A DNA stretch of 64,000 bases from a bacterium. Lineage in GTDB: Bacteria > CLD3 > SB21. The notes beneath the pieces are model-generated. The model saw only the letters and a list, made by a program, of their open reading frames with translations, was not told the DNA's origin and made no database searches. Within the stretch, counting starts at the first letter, position 1. Each line of letters begins with the position of its first letter. The DNA is taken from NCBI GenBank assembly GCA_013360215.1, contig JABWCP010000016.1, forward strand, positions 1 through 64,000, read 5' to 3'. Both the position numbers and the translations under genes were made by a program. Positions 7,097-15,031 of the stretch are shown here, piece after piece.

Positions 7097-9249
7097 TATT
7101 GTTTCACCTTGATATCGGTTCCCAATCGTTGCAAATACGCGATCAAGGCAACGATTTCTTTATCCGGTGTCGTGGGAAATCCGTTTTGTGTCAAGTCGCC
7201 TGCAACAGCCGTTGCTTGCGCTCTCAAATCATTATTGGCTACCTTCTCATATCCTTTTTCATACGGCACACCTACGATCTGCATGGCCGAAATTTTCTTT
7301 TCTGTCGTTGATATATCGAGACTATTTTCAAAAAGCCACGGGTAGGCCGGCATGATCGAACCCGGTGAAATAGCTCTGGGATCCATCATGTGACTATAAT
7401 GCCATGAATTCGTGTATTTGCCGCCGACGCGATGCAAATCCGGACCTGTACGTTTTGAGCCCCATTGGAACGGGTGATCATAGACGTATTCGCCGGCTTT
7501 GGAGTATTCGCCATAGCGTTCCGTTTCGGAACGGAAAGGACGCACAAGCTGCGAGTGGCAAGTATAACATCCTTCACGGATATAAATATCACGCCCTTGT
7601 AATTCCAGCGGTGAATAGGGTTTGACACTGGCAATAGTCGGAATATTGGATTCCACTGCAAACGTAGGAACGATTTCCAAAATACCGCCGATAGCAACGG
7701 CGATCAGCGTTAAAACGATAAACGGTAAAGGCTTGCGTTCGATAAGGCGATGATAATACGATTGGCCATGTTGCACATATTCTTTAGTCAATGCCGGCGC
7801 TTCCGCTTTTTCGTCGGCAACAAACTGACCTTGTTTCGCCGTTTTGATGAGATTGTAAACCATGATAAACATGGATGCAAAGAACATCGTACCGCCGATC
7901 GAACGAATCACGTACATCGGGATGATCTGCGTTACCGTTTCAAGAAAATTAAAATATTGTAGTGTACCTTCCGGTGTGAATTGTTTCCACATCAGACCTT
8001 GCGTAATACCGGCCCAATACATCGGTACCGCGTAAAACACTATACCGAGAAATCCTAACCAAAAATGCGCGTTGGCTAATTTTTTAGAGTACAATGTGGT
8101 ATTCCACATTTTGGGTACAAGCCAGTATAAAATACCGAAAGTCAGGAACCCGTTCCATCCGAGTGCGCCGATATGTACGTGCGCGATCGTCCAATCCGTA
8201 AAGTGGCTAAGCGCATTGACATTTTTTATTGAAAGCATCGGACCTTCAAATGTTGCCATACCATAAGCGGTCACAGCAACCACCATAAATTTGATCACCG
8301 GTTCTTCACGTACTTTATCCCAAACGCCACGTAACGTAAGAAGACCATTGATCATACCGCCCCAACTCGGTGCAATGAGCATGATCGAAAAAACAGAACC
8401 CAACGATTGAGCCCAATCCGGAAGCGCACTATAAAGCAAATGGTGCGGGCCTGCCCAGATATATAAAAAGATCAATGCCCAAAAGTGAATGATCGAAAGA
8501 CGATACGAGTACACAGGACGATTAGCCGCCTTGGGCATAAAATAATACATCAATCCGAGATACGGCGTCGTAAGGAAAAACGCTACGGCATTATGGCCGT
8601 ACCACCACTGTACCAGCGCATCCTGCACGCCGGCAAACACCGAATAACTCTTGAACCATCCTGCGGGAATGGCCAGCGAATTGACGACATGCAACATAGT
8701 GACCGTTACCCATGTGGCGATATAAAACCAAATCGCGACATACATGTGGCGTTCGCGGCGCTTGATGATCGTACCGAACATATTGATACCAAATACGATC
8801 CACACGAGTGCAATGGCGATATCGATCGGCCATTCTAATTCTGCATATTCTTTACCGCTGGTAATACCAAGCGGCAAGGTGATTGCGGCCGAAACGATGA
8901 TCAGCTGCCACCCCCAAAAGTGAATATTACTCAACGTATCGCTGAAAAGCCTTGCTTTGCAAAGTCGCTGCAGCGAATAGTAGAGACCCATAAAAATCCC
9001 GTTACCGACAAACGCAAATATAACCGCATTGGTATGCAGCGGCCTGATGCGTCCAAATGTCAACCAAGGGATATTCAGGTTAAGCGCCGGCATATAAAGC
9101 TGGATGGCAATGATCACGCCGACCAGCATACCGACAATACCGAAAATAACAGATGCGATAGCAAACTTCCGCACGATACCATTGTCGTACTCAAATTGTT
9201 CGAGCCGACCTGCCACCTGCGGTTCATGCGCTACGGATGTCTTTTCCAT
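7096..9249 (-). CDS. ccoNO: Fused cbb3 oxidase subunits I and II (CcoN-CcoO)
   Basis: This 717-residue protein joins the haem-copper catalytic subunit to the monohaem cytochrome subunit, so the complex reduces O2 at high affinity with both parts on one chain. The first 480 or so residues are CcoN: about twelve helices, RPLHTNAVIFAF with the low-spin haem ligand, IWAGPHHLLYSALPDW with His ligands of the copper site, and AHVHIGALGWNG near the C-terminal end. After a helix near residue 510 comes CcoO, with GRDIYIREGCYTCHSQLVRP and the CxxCH near residue 563, and the IMPAYPW segment with the likely axial Met. The fusion is known in several FCB lineages. GGAG lies 11 bases upstream of the ATG. Confidence 0.97.
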   Translation of the reverse strand: MEKTSVAHEPQVAGRLEQFEYDNGIVRKFAIASVIFGIVGMLVGVIIAIQLYMPALNLNIPWLTFGRIRPLHTNAVIFAFVGNGIFMGLYYSLQRLCKARLFSDTLSNIHFWGWQLIIVSAAITLPLGITSGKEYAELEWPIDIAIALVWIVFGINMFGTIIKRRERHMYVAIWFYIATWVTVTMLHVVNSLAIPAGWFKSYSVFAGVQDALVQWWYGHNAVAFFLTTPYLGLMYYFMPKAANRPVYSYRLSIIHFWALIFLYIWAGPHHLLYSALPDWAQSLGSVFSIMLIAPSWGGMINGLLTLRGVWDKVREEPVIKFMVVAVTAYGMATFEGPMLSIKNVNALSHFTDWTIAHVHIGALGWNGFLTFGILYWLVPKMWNTTLYSKKLANAHFWLGFLGIVFYAVPMYWAGITQGLMWKQFTPEGTLQYFNFLETVTQIIPMYVIRSIGGTMFFASMFIMVYNLIKTAKQGQFVADEKAEAPALTKEYVQHGQSYYHRLIERKPLPFIVLTLIAVAIGGILEIVPTFAVESNIPTIASVKPYSPLELQGRDIYIREGCYTCHSQLVRPFRSETERYGEYSKAGEYVYDHPFQWGSKRTGPDLHRVGGKYTNSWHYSHMMDPRAISPGSIMPAYPWLFENSLDISTTEKKISAMQIVGVPYEKGYEKVANNDLRAQATAVAGDLTQNGFPTTPDKEIVALIAYLQRLGTDIKVKQ

Positions 9250-9254
9250 GACGT

Positions 9255-9437
9255 TTAATTCTCCGTGGATGATGAAGGGTTTGAGGTTATGTGATTTTGA
9301 TTTTCGTCTAATAGCATGCGCATCGCGGGTGTATGCGTATCTTCATACTGTCCCCTGTTCATGGCCCATAAAAATGCAGCCAAAAAACCAAACGCCAGCA
9401 TCAGGCTGACGGCGATAAGTACAACTAATATGTTCAT
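9255..9437 (-). CDS. ccoS: cbb3 oxidase assembly protein CcoS
   Basis: This 60-residue protein has one N-terminal helix (NILVVLIAVSLMLAFGFLAA) followed by FLWAMNRGQYEDTHTPAMRML, close to the CcoS signature in which a Gln-(Tyr/Phe)-Asp/Glu-Asp motif follows the helix. CcoS is needed for cofactor insertion into cbb3 oxidase. The ATG at 9437 overlaps the ccoI stop (ATGA), so the two are translationally coupled. A longer reading from 9506 would run through the ccoI 3' end and is not supported. Confidence 0.9.
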   Translation of the reverse strand: MNILVVLIAVSLMLAFGFLAAFLWAMNRGQYEDTHTPAMRMLLDENQNHITSNPSSSTEN

Positions 9438-11911
9438 ACGTTTCTTAATGAAGATATCGGTACCTCCGGTACCGTTTTTAAAAGTTGATTTTTTCTTGCT
9501 ATCCATCGAACGGCTATAACCGTGAAGGCTACCACGGAGATTGCTGAAATAGGCATGATCACTGCCGCAGCTACCGGCGCCAAAAGACCTTGCACAGCTA
9601 AAGTAACAGCCACAAGGTTATATAGTAGTGTGAGTCCGAACGCCGCGTACACTGTTTTTTTGGTTTGTCTAGCAAAAATTAAAAAACGCGCTAACTGTGG
9701 CAGCGCTTTAACATCCATGATCGCATCGGAACTCGGCGTGAACGCAGCCGTGTTTTCGGCAATCGCTACGCCCACATCGCTCTGCTTGAGCGCTCCGGCA
9801 TCATTGAGTCCGTCGCCAATCATCAAAACACGACGTCCGGACACCTGCTGCTGCCGAATAAATTGTAGTTTATCTATCGGTAATTGCCTAAAAAGCATTA
9901 CCGCACGGTTGGTAAACAATTGCTCTAGCCGATTTTTTTCACGGTCACTGTCTCCGGAGAGTACGAAAAGTTGATAGTCCTTCGGTATGACTTTGCTCAG
10001 GTATTCTGTGCCTTCTCGAAATTCTGATAAAATTGTAAAACACCCCAAAAGCGATCCATCAATCACAATATGCACCTGACTGCGTTGCGCATCACTGTAA
10101 AATGGGGAGTTTTCTGCCGACGGTAACCCTTCTAGCCATGCCAAGGAACCGATTTTCACATGATGACCATGTACGGTTGCTGTAATTCCTTTACCTGATA
10201 TTTCTTCATACCGATCAACGACATACGTTTCAACGTGATCCAGATGGTCATATACTGCACGGCTAAGCGGGTGTGTAGAATTACGAACTACGGCAGCAAT
10301 AATAGCTTGCTGTTCTTTGGTCAACGGGCTTCCTTCAAACGAAACCGATGAACTTTGCGACTTAGTCAACGTTCCTGTTTTGTCAAAAACGATCGTATTG
10401 ATCGCTGCTAGGTTTTCTACGACATGATAGTTTTTAATATAAAGTTGCTGCTCCGACAGTACGCGCAATGCGGTGCCAAATGTAAAGGGAATGGAGAGAG
10501 GTAAACCGCACCCGCAGGAAACAATCAGAACCGAAGTCACCGTGTCAATCAACATGGCCGGATCGGTCGCATACCAATACACGCCCGTCATAACGGCGAT
10601 TGTTAATACGGCCGCCGTAAAATACTTGGCCACCGTATTGGAAATATTCTGAATTCGACTTTCCGATGAACCCGTGAAGGCTTCTTGATTCCACAACTGT
10701 TGCAAATAACTTTGTGATACTTCTTTGACCACTTCCACTTCGATAGCGGAACCGGTTTGACGCCCTCCGGCAAAAATTTTATCACCCTGCATCACCGATA
10801 CAGGTATACTTTCCCCGGTAACAAAACTATAATCAATCGTCGCAATCCCATTGATCAATACGCTATCCGCCGGTATGAGCTCCTGATAACGAACAATTAA
10901 CACATCTCCAACCCGCACCTGTTCGATCGGTATCACTATGGCGGAATCGCCTGTTTTTTTCTGTACCGCAAGCGGAAAATAGGATTTCAGATTGCGTTCA
11001 AACGACAACGTATAAAATGTTTTTTTCTGAAATATTTTTCCTATCAAAAGAAAAAAAGTAAGCCCTGCCAGCGAATCCAAATAACCGGAGCCGAATCCGT
11101 GGGTGATATCCCAAAGGCTGCGAACGATCAACGTCGTTATACCGATCGAAATCGGTACGTCCATCGTGATCGTTTTTTCTTTTAGCGCATTAAATGCTGA
11201 CGAAAAAAAACCGCTCACGGCATATAGTAACGGCAGCGCTACCACGATGCTTAAATATCTAAAATAATCCCTCAGTGGCGCCTCGATCTGCCCGCCGGCA
11301 AGGTAGTCGGGTAATGCCAGCAACATAATGTTACCAAAACAAAAACCGGCTATACCTAACTTGATATATAGATGACGCTCGACGGCAGGTGCTGTAGCCC
11401 CAGCTTTATCGTGCCTTGAAAAATCGGGTTCATAACCTATCGAAGCAAGCCTTTCCGCTATCTGCCGCAATGATGTCAATCGATCATCAAATAGGATATA
11501 AGCTTCCTTACGTAGGAAATCTACACGTACCGATTGTATACCGGATTCCATTTTATGCAGATGTTCCAAAAGCCAGATGCATGCGCTACAATGAATTTGC
11601 GGTAAAAATAACGTTACACGAACACGATGATCATGTTCGAACTGTATAAATGAACTCCGTAACTCAGGTATATCCAGAAATTCATATTTAACATTAACTT
11701 TGGCTTTAGGAAGGGAGCGCGCGCCGTCTTTAAGATCGTAATATTCCCCCAGATCATGCTCGTGCAAAATTTGATAAACCCATTGGCATCCTTGGCAGCA
11801 AAATGTTTTTCCGCTGATTTGGACTGTGTCCGTATCGCAAATATCACCACAATGAATACACGTTTGCTTGGATTGAATAGTTGTTTCTGCCATAGACGGT
11901 GAGTTAGACAT
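9434..11911 (-). CDS. ccoI: Copper-transporting P1B-type ATPase CcoI with Cys-Gly-Cys membrane motif
   Basis: This 825-residue heavy-metal P-type ATPase is the copper exporter that supplies cbb3 oxidase. It starts with a Cys-rich metal-binding domain (CIHCGDICD near residue 18, CCQGC near 38), then an HMA-like domain with CSACIWLLEH near residue 109. The core follows: VTGES near 367, DKTGTLT near 510 (phosphorylated Asp), STHPL in the nucleotide domain and GDGLNDAGAL near 698. The transmembrane ion site, normally Cys-Pro-Cys, reads SCGCGLPLSIPF near residue 468, so the proline is replaced by glycine. All other catalytic motifs are intact. No good ribosome site is seen before ATG 11911. Confidence 0.93.
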   Translation of the reverse strand: MSNSPSMAETTIQSKQTCIHCGDICDTDTVQISGKTFCCQGCQWVYQILHEHDLGEYYDLKDGARSLPKAKVNVKYEFLDIPELRSSFIQFEHDHRVRVTLFLPQIHCSACIWLLEHLHKMESGIQSVRVDFLRKEAYILFDDRLTSLRQIAERLASIGYEPDFSRHDKAGATAPAVERHLYIKLGIAGFCFGNIMLLALPDYLAGGQIEAPLRDYFRYLSIVVALPLLYAVSGFFSSAFNALKEKTITMDVPISIGITTLIVRSLWDITHGFGSGYLDSLAGLTFFLLIGKIFQKKTFYTLSFERNLKSYFPLAVQKKTGDSAIVIPIEQVRVGDVLIVRYQELIPADSVLINGIATIDYSFVTGESIPVSVMQGDKIFAGGRQTGSAIEVEVVKEVSQSYLQQLWNQEAFTGSSESRIQNISNTVAKYFTAAVLTIAVMTGVYWYATDPAMLIDTVTSVLIVSCGCGLPLSIPFTFGTALRVLSEQQLYIKNYHVVENLAAINTIVFDKTGTLTKSQSSSVSFEGSPLTKEQQAIIAAVVRNSTHPLSRAVYDHLDHVETYVVDRYEEISGKGITATVHGHHVKIGSLAWLEGLPSAENSPFYSDAQRSQVHIVIDGSLLGCFTILSEFREGTEYLSKVIPKDYQLFVLSGDSDREKNRLEQLFTNRAVMLFRQLPIDKLQFIRQQQVSGRRVLMIGDGLNDAGALKQSDVGVAIAENTAAFTPSSDAIMDVKALPQLARFLIFARQTKKTVYAAFGLTLLYNLVAVTLAVQGLLAPVAAAVIMPISAISVVAFTVIAVRWIARKNQLLKTVPEVPISSLRNV

Positions 11912-11941
11912 TTTTTTGTTAGACGGTTTCGAAATTACAAT

Positions 11942-11974
11942 GAGGATAAAGGAATCCTCTGTCAGAATTTCTGA
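11942..11974 (-). promoter_or_regulatory. Inverted repeats at the start of the cbb3 operon leader
   Basis: TCAGAATTTCTGA (11962-11974) is a perfect 6+1+6 palindrome at the predicted transcription start, where a repressor could bind. Just downstream, GAGGAT (11942-11947) and ATCCTC (11954-11959) can form a 6-bp hairpin in the leader RNA. Both are visible directly; their function is inference. This and the two neighbouring regulatory entries cover the 396-bp gap 11912-12307, in which I see no gene. Confidence 0.4.
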
Positions 11975-11980
11975 TAACTA

Positions 11981-12009
11981 ATTATAATTTTTTTACAATT
12001 CCTTCTCAA
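11981..12009 (-). promoter_or_regulatory. Sigma-70-type promoter of the cbb3 oxidase operon
   Basis: The minus strand reads TTGAGA (12004-12009), a 17-base spacer, then consensus TATAAT (11981-11986). The predicted start lies near 11974, giving a leader of about 63 nt before ccoI. A 19-bp imperfect palindrome AAAGATG-TGAAT-CATCTTT (12008-12026) overlaps the upstream edge of the -35 box, where an activator or repressor could act. No clear FNR consensus (TTGAT-N4-ATCAA) is present. Confidence 0.65.
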
Positions 12010-12220
12010 AGATGTGAATCATCTTTAAGTATGACTTTTATCAGGCAATATCGTTTTTTCATTAGATTAATTATCATAAGATGAAGTTTTATTTATATTT
12101 AAATAAATTTAAACAATTAAAATAAACTACATTCCTGATTTAATACCATTTATATAATACATGATTTCAGATGTTTTTTAGAGTTAATCAATTTTGGTTG
12201 GAATAAATTTTAAAAATAAA

Positions 12221-12258
12221 TGTTGCAACATTAGGTGTTATAACATATATTAACCTAA
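12221..12258 (+). promoter_or_regulatory. yceI promoter with two overlapping palindromic operators
   Basis: TTGCAA (12223-12228), a 17-base spacer and TATATT (12246-12251) form a good sigma-70 promoter about 50 bases before the yceI start. The -35 box lies inside the perfect palindrome TGTTGCAACA (12221-12230). A second perfect palindrome, TGTTATAACA (12236-12245), ends exactly at the -10 box. Their centres are 15 bp apart. The arms TTAGGT (12231-12236) and ACCTAA (12253-12258) form a further inverted repeat across the -10 region. Such an arrangement fits repression by a dimeric regulator; the MarR-type gene downstream at 12986 is the obvious candidate (inference). Confidence 0.6.
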
Positions 12259-12307
12259 TTAGTTCATAATCCACTTAACCGTTCTAAACATAAACAGGAG
12301 TTACCAG

Positions 12308-12892
12308 ATGAATCGCATGATGGTTTTTGCCGCCGCATTGCTTATCAATGTAAGCGCATTTGCACAGTCCAATTGGGGTGTTGATGTTTCTCACTCCAAT
12401 GTTCTTTTCACAGTTTCCCACCTTGTTGTTTCCGATGTACAAGGCTATTTCAAAGAATTTGATGCAACCCTAGGTTACAGCAAAGAAGATTTTTCTGATG
12501 CTACCGCTACGATGACCATCAAAGTCAACAGTATCAATACGGGAATCGAAAAACGCGATGCACACCTTAAAGCTGACGATTTTTTTGCGGCCGACAAATT
12601 TGCTGACATTACATTTGCAAGCAAATCATTCAAAAAAACCGGTAAAAACACGTTTAAAATAACCGGCGATCTCACTATGCGTGGTACCACTAAAACCGTG
12701 GAATTAGACGCTGTGTATCGCGGCGAGATCAAAGATCCGTGGGGCAATACCAAATCCGGCTGGAAAATCAATGGCACCGTCAATCGTTTTGATTACGGCC
12801 TCAAATGGAATGCCGCAATGGAAACAGGTGGACTTGTCGTAGGAGAAAATGTTGATATTACCATTAACCTCGAAATGGTAAAAAAGAAATAA
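12308..12892 (+). CDS. YceI family periplasmic lipid-binding-like protein
   Basis: This 194-residue protein has a signal peptide (cleavage likely after AFAQ, residue 20) and one YceI domain. Landmarks are WGVDVSHSNVLFTVSHL at the start, the DFFAADKFADITFAS motif near residue 94, GDLTMRGTTKTVELD near 119, and NRFDYGLKWN near 160. YceI proteins are lipocalin-like barrels that bind polyisoprenoids in solved structures; their physiological role is often unclear, with links to stress and acid/base response. A strong AGGAG site precedes ATG. It is a single-gene unit: an operator-laden promoter upstream, a strong terminator downstream. Confidence 0.92.
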   Translation: MNRMMVFAAALLINVSAFAQSNWGVDVSHSNVLFTVSHLVVSDVQGYFKEFDATLGYSKEDFSDATATMTIKVNSINTGIEKRDAHLKADDFFAADKFADITFASKSFKKTGKNTFKITGDLTMRGTTKTVELDAVYRGEIKDPWGNTKSGWKINGTVNRFDYGLKWNAAMETGGLVVGENVDITINLEMVKKK

Positions 12893-12912
12893 ACCCCCTT
12901 TTCCCCTTATAT

Positions 12913-12950
12913 AAGAGGCGACGCAACTTCGGTTCGTCGCCTCTTTTTTA
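12913..12950 (+). terminator. Intrinsic terminator after yceI
   Basis: A 9-bp GC-rich stem GAGGCGACG/CGTCGCCTC (12915-12923 with 12935-12943), with an 11-base loop, is followed by TTTTTTA. It lies 22 bp past the yceI stop and should stop most readthrough into marR. Confidence 0.9.
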
Positions 12951-12985
12951 TTTAATATCACTCATAGTTTTTTTACATTAATACC

Positions 12986-13435
12986 ATGCGTATCGAAGAG
13001 CGAATACATCAAAAGAAATTTCGTAACGAATACCATAAGCTTTTAGCTAATATCGCCTACCACCATCACTGGCTTATGGTCGAGCAACAAAAATTACTGA
13101 AACCGTTTGGCATTTCATTTACTCAATGGAATGCCTTAAGTATCTTACGCGGCCAATATCCCCATGCGGCTTCGATTCTTTTGATCAAAGAACGCATGAT
13201 TGATCAAAGTTCGGATGTGTCACGTTTGGTTTCACGATTATTACATAAAAAATGGGTTACGCGAACTACTTGTCCGAAAGATCGTCGTCAGGTTGATGTC
13301 GTCATAACACAAAAAGGCCTTGACCTGCTTGCTCAGATTGATCCCTTAGCTGAACAATTTGAAAGCCTGATTACTCATCTTGACGAAAAAGATGCGCAAT
13401 TGGTTAATAGCATCATGGATAAATTGAGAAAGTAA
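12986..13435 (+). CDS. MarR family transcriptional regulator
   Basis: This 149-residue protein has the winged helix-turn-helix layout of MarR dimers. An N-terminal helix is followed by FGISFTQWNALSIL near residue 46, recognition-helix region SSDVSRLVSRLLHKKWV near residue 75, and the wing with the family signature CPKDRRQVDVVITQKG near residue 93. MarR proteins usually repress nearby genes and release DNA on binding a small ligand or on thiol oxidation. The palindromes on the yceI promoter are a plausible target. No good ribosome site is visible; its own promoter was not identified. Confidence 0.9.
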   Translation: MRIEERIHQKKFRNEYHKLLANIAYHHHWLMVEQQKLLKPFGISFTQWNALSILRGQYPHAASILLIKERMIDQSSDVSRLVSRLLHKKWVTRTTCPKDRRQVDVVITQKGLDLLAQIDPLAEQFESLITHLDEKDAQLVNSIMDKLRK

Positions 13436-13439
13436 AATC

Positions 13440-14372
13440 ATGCGTTTTTTTATTCTCTTATGTCTATTTAATTTCTCAGCTTGCTCCGTCAAACAGTCAT
13501 CGCCTATTACAGAACAACCTTTTACCCCCTCACACGAATTTAGTTCCTATTGGTATCAAGGGCAGGCTGAAATTACACGTTATGAACTCACGCAAGCCCG
13601 CTATGGCGAATTACGTAAGGGAAATGCAATTTTAATTTTTGTCACGGAGGATTTTCTCACCGAAAAACAAGTCAAATTAGAAAATTATACACCCGATTCG
13701 AAGGCGCATTCAATCCCCATTTTGAAGCTTAATTTTGTTTCAAATTTTAATACCGGCATATACAGCTATTCACCGATGGTTTCCGCATTTATGCCGCTTG
13801 ATACATCTCGCTACCGCTACCCTATCAAAATCACCGGTTCCGTCCAAGAGTGGTGCGGTCTTGTATTTACTCAAATCAATCATCGTAACAATCAATTTAA
13901 CGTACAGAGTTATTCATACTTCGAAAATGAAGGCGACGAATCATATCCTCTTGAACCTGCCTGGCTTGAAGATGCATTGTGGACTAAGGGGCGCCTTGGC
14001 CCGACCGCTTTGCCTACCGGCCGTATTCGAATAATCCCGGGACTTACCCAATCACGATTTTTACACCGTCGTCTGGGTGTGGAAACGGCTGAAGCCTCGA
14101 TTCAGGAGTTACCCGATGATCGCGGACAAACAGGTCCAATCATTTCATACAAAATCGAATATACATCCTACGATCGTACACTCATCATCAACTTCAAAAA
14201 AGCGTGGCCTCACGAGATTACTTCGTTTGAAGGAATTTATATGGATGGTTTTGGGGAAAAAGCCAAGAAACTGCACTCCATTGGCATCAGGACACACACC
14301 ATTAAAACAGACTATTGGACTAAAAATACCAATGCGGACTCCACCTATCGTGAATTGTTGGGCCTTAAATGA
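13440..14372 (+). CDS. Predicted lipoprotein of a conserved Bacteroidota-type family, function unknown
   Basis: This 310-residue protein has a short signal peptide ending in the lipobox FSAC (Cys at residue 15), so it is probably an outer- or inner-membrane lipoprotein. The body contains SYWYQGQAEITRYELTQARY near residue 35 and a SVQEWCGLVFTQINH segment near residue 136. These recall a family widespread in Bacteroidota that databases sometimes label septum formation inhibitor Maf. There is no sign of the real Maf nucleotide-pyrophosphatase fold here, so that label should not be trusted. It starts 4 bp after marR and overlaps the next gene by 4 bp (ATGA), so it is cotranscribed with the HAD gene. 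Confidence 0.75.
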   Translation: MRFFILLCLFNFSACSVKQSSPITEQPFTPSHEFSSYWYQGQAEITRYELTQARYGELRKGNAILIFVTEDFLTEKQVKLENYTPDSKAHSIPILKLNFVSNFNTGIYSYSPMVSAFMPLDTSRYRYPIKITGSVQEWCGLVFTQINHRNNQFNVQSYSYFENEGDESYPLEPAWLEDALWTKGRLGPTALPTGRIRIIPGLTQSRFLHRRLGVETAEASIQELPDDRGQTGPIISYKIEYTSYDRTLIINFKKAWPHEITSFEGIYMDGFGEKAKKLHSIGIRTHTIKTDYWTKNTNADSTYRELLGLK

Positions 14373-14977
14373 TACGAGCTATTTTTTTTGATCTTGGAAA
14401 AGTACTTGTAGATTTTGATTGGAATACTGCGGCTGAACATATTTCTCGCAAGTCTGAACTCAAAATCACTGAAATCATTTATCGTTGCACAGCCAGCGAC
14501 ATAGCCATTGCATTTGAATGTGGGCAATTAGATTCAAAAGAGTTCCTTGAAAAACTAAAATTGAGTTTGAGATTTCGAGGAACAAACAATGAACTTCATT
14601 CTTTGTGGACTGAAATTTTTACCCCCATCCATAATAACATTGAACTGCTTTATCGGTTGAAACCACACTATACTTTAGGTTTGATTTCCAATACAAACAC
14701 ACTTCATTTCGATTATATCTGCAACACGTATGATTTTACCAAAGAATTTGACAAACTAATACTATCATACGAAGTTGGTGCGATGAAACCCGCTCGACAA
14801 ATCTTTGAAAAAGCCATTGTCGGTATGAGCCTTCACTCTGAAGAAATAATTTTTATTGATGATATTGCGAAAAATCTAGTTGGCGCTACGGACTTAGGTT
14901 GGCAGACTATACATTATACCGGGCACGACGCCTTGATAAAAAATCTACAAATATTTAATGTTATCATATTAAAATAG
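14369..14977 (+). CDS. HAD-family hydrolase (phosphatase-like)
   Basis: This 202-residue protein is a class I HAD hydrolase of the HAD-IA type. Motif I is FFDLGKVLVDFD (residues 6-17), with nucleophile Asp and Gly instead of the second Asp, as in YihX-like phosphatases. Motif II is LISNTN near residue 108, motif III Lys is in GAMKPARQIF near residue 137, and motif IV is FIDDIAKN near residue 166. A helical cap lies between motifs I and II. Substrate is unknown; YihX relatives dephosphorylate sugar phosphates. The start overlaps the lipoprotein stop, which suggests coupled translation. Confidence 0.85.
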   Translation: MIRAIFFDLGKVLVDFDWNTAAEHISRKSELKITEIIYRCTASDIAIAFECGQLDSKEFLEKLKLSLRFRGTNNELHSLWTEIFTPIHNNIELLYRLKPHYTLGLISNTNTLHFDYICNTYDFTKEFDKLILSYEVGAMKPARQIFEKAIVGMSLHSEEIIFIDDIAKNLVGATDLGWQTIHYTGHDALIKNLQIFNVIILK

Positions 14978-14978
14978 A

Positions 14979-15008
14979 AAAGAGGGGTTCAATCGAACCC
15001 CTCTTTTA
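14979..15008. terminator. Bidirectional terminator between the HAD gene and gdhA
   Basis: A stem of about 12 bp (AAAGAGGGGTTC/GAACCCCTCTTT) with the 4-base loop AATC ends in T-runs on both strands. It serves the converging HAD gene (plus) and gdhA (minus, stop at 15032). Confidence 0.9.
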
Positions 15009-15031
15009 TCAATATTAATTTCAAATCGCTT

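Noticed and set aside
6667-7311. A 214-codon plus-strand open frame across ccoP, ccoQ and the ccoNO end
   Set aside because: Antisense to three well-supported overlapping oxidase genes; no family resemblance.
13440-14372. Naming the lipoprotein as septum inhibitor Maf
   Set aside because: It shares only a database label with Maf; it has a lipobox and no Maf nucleotide-binding motif.
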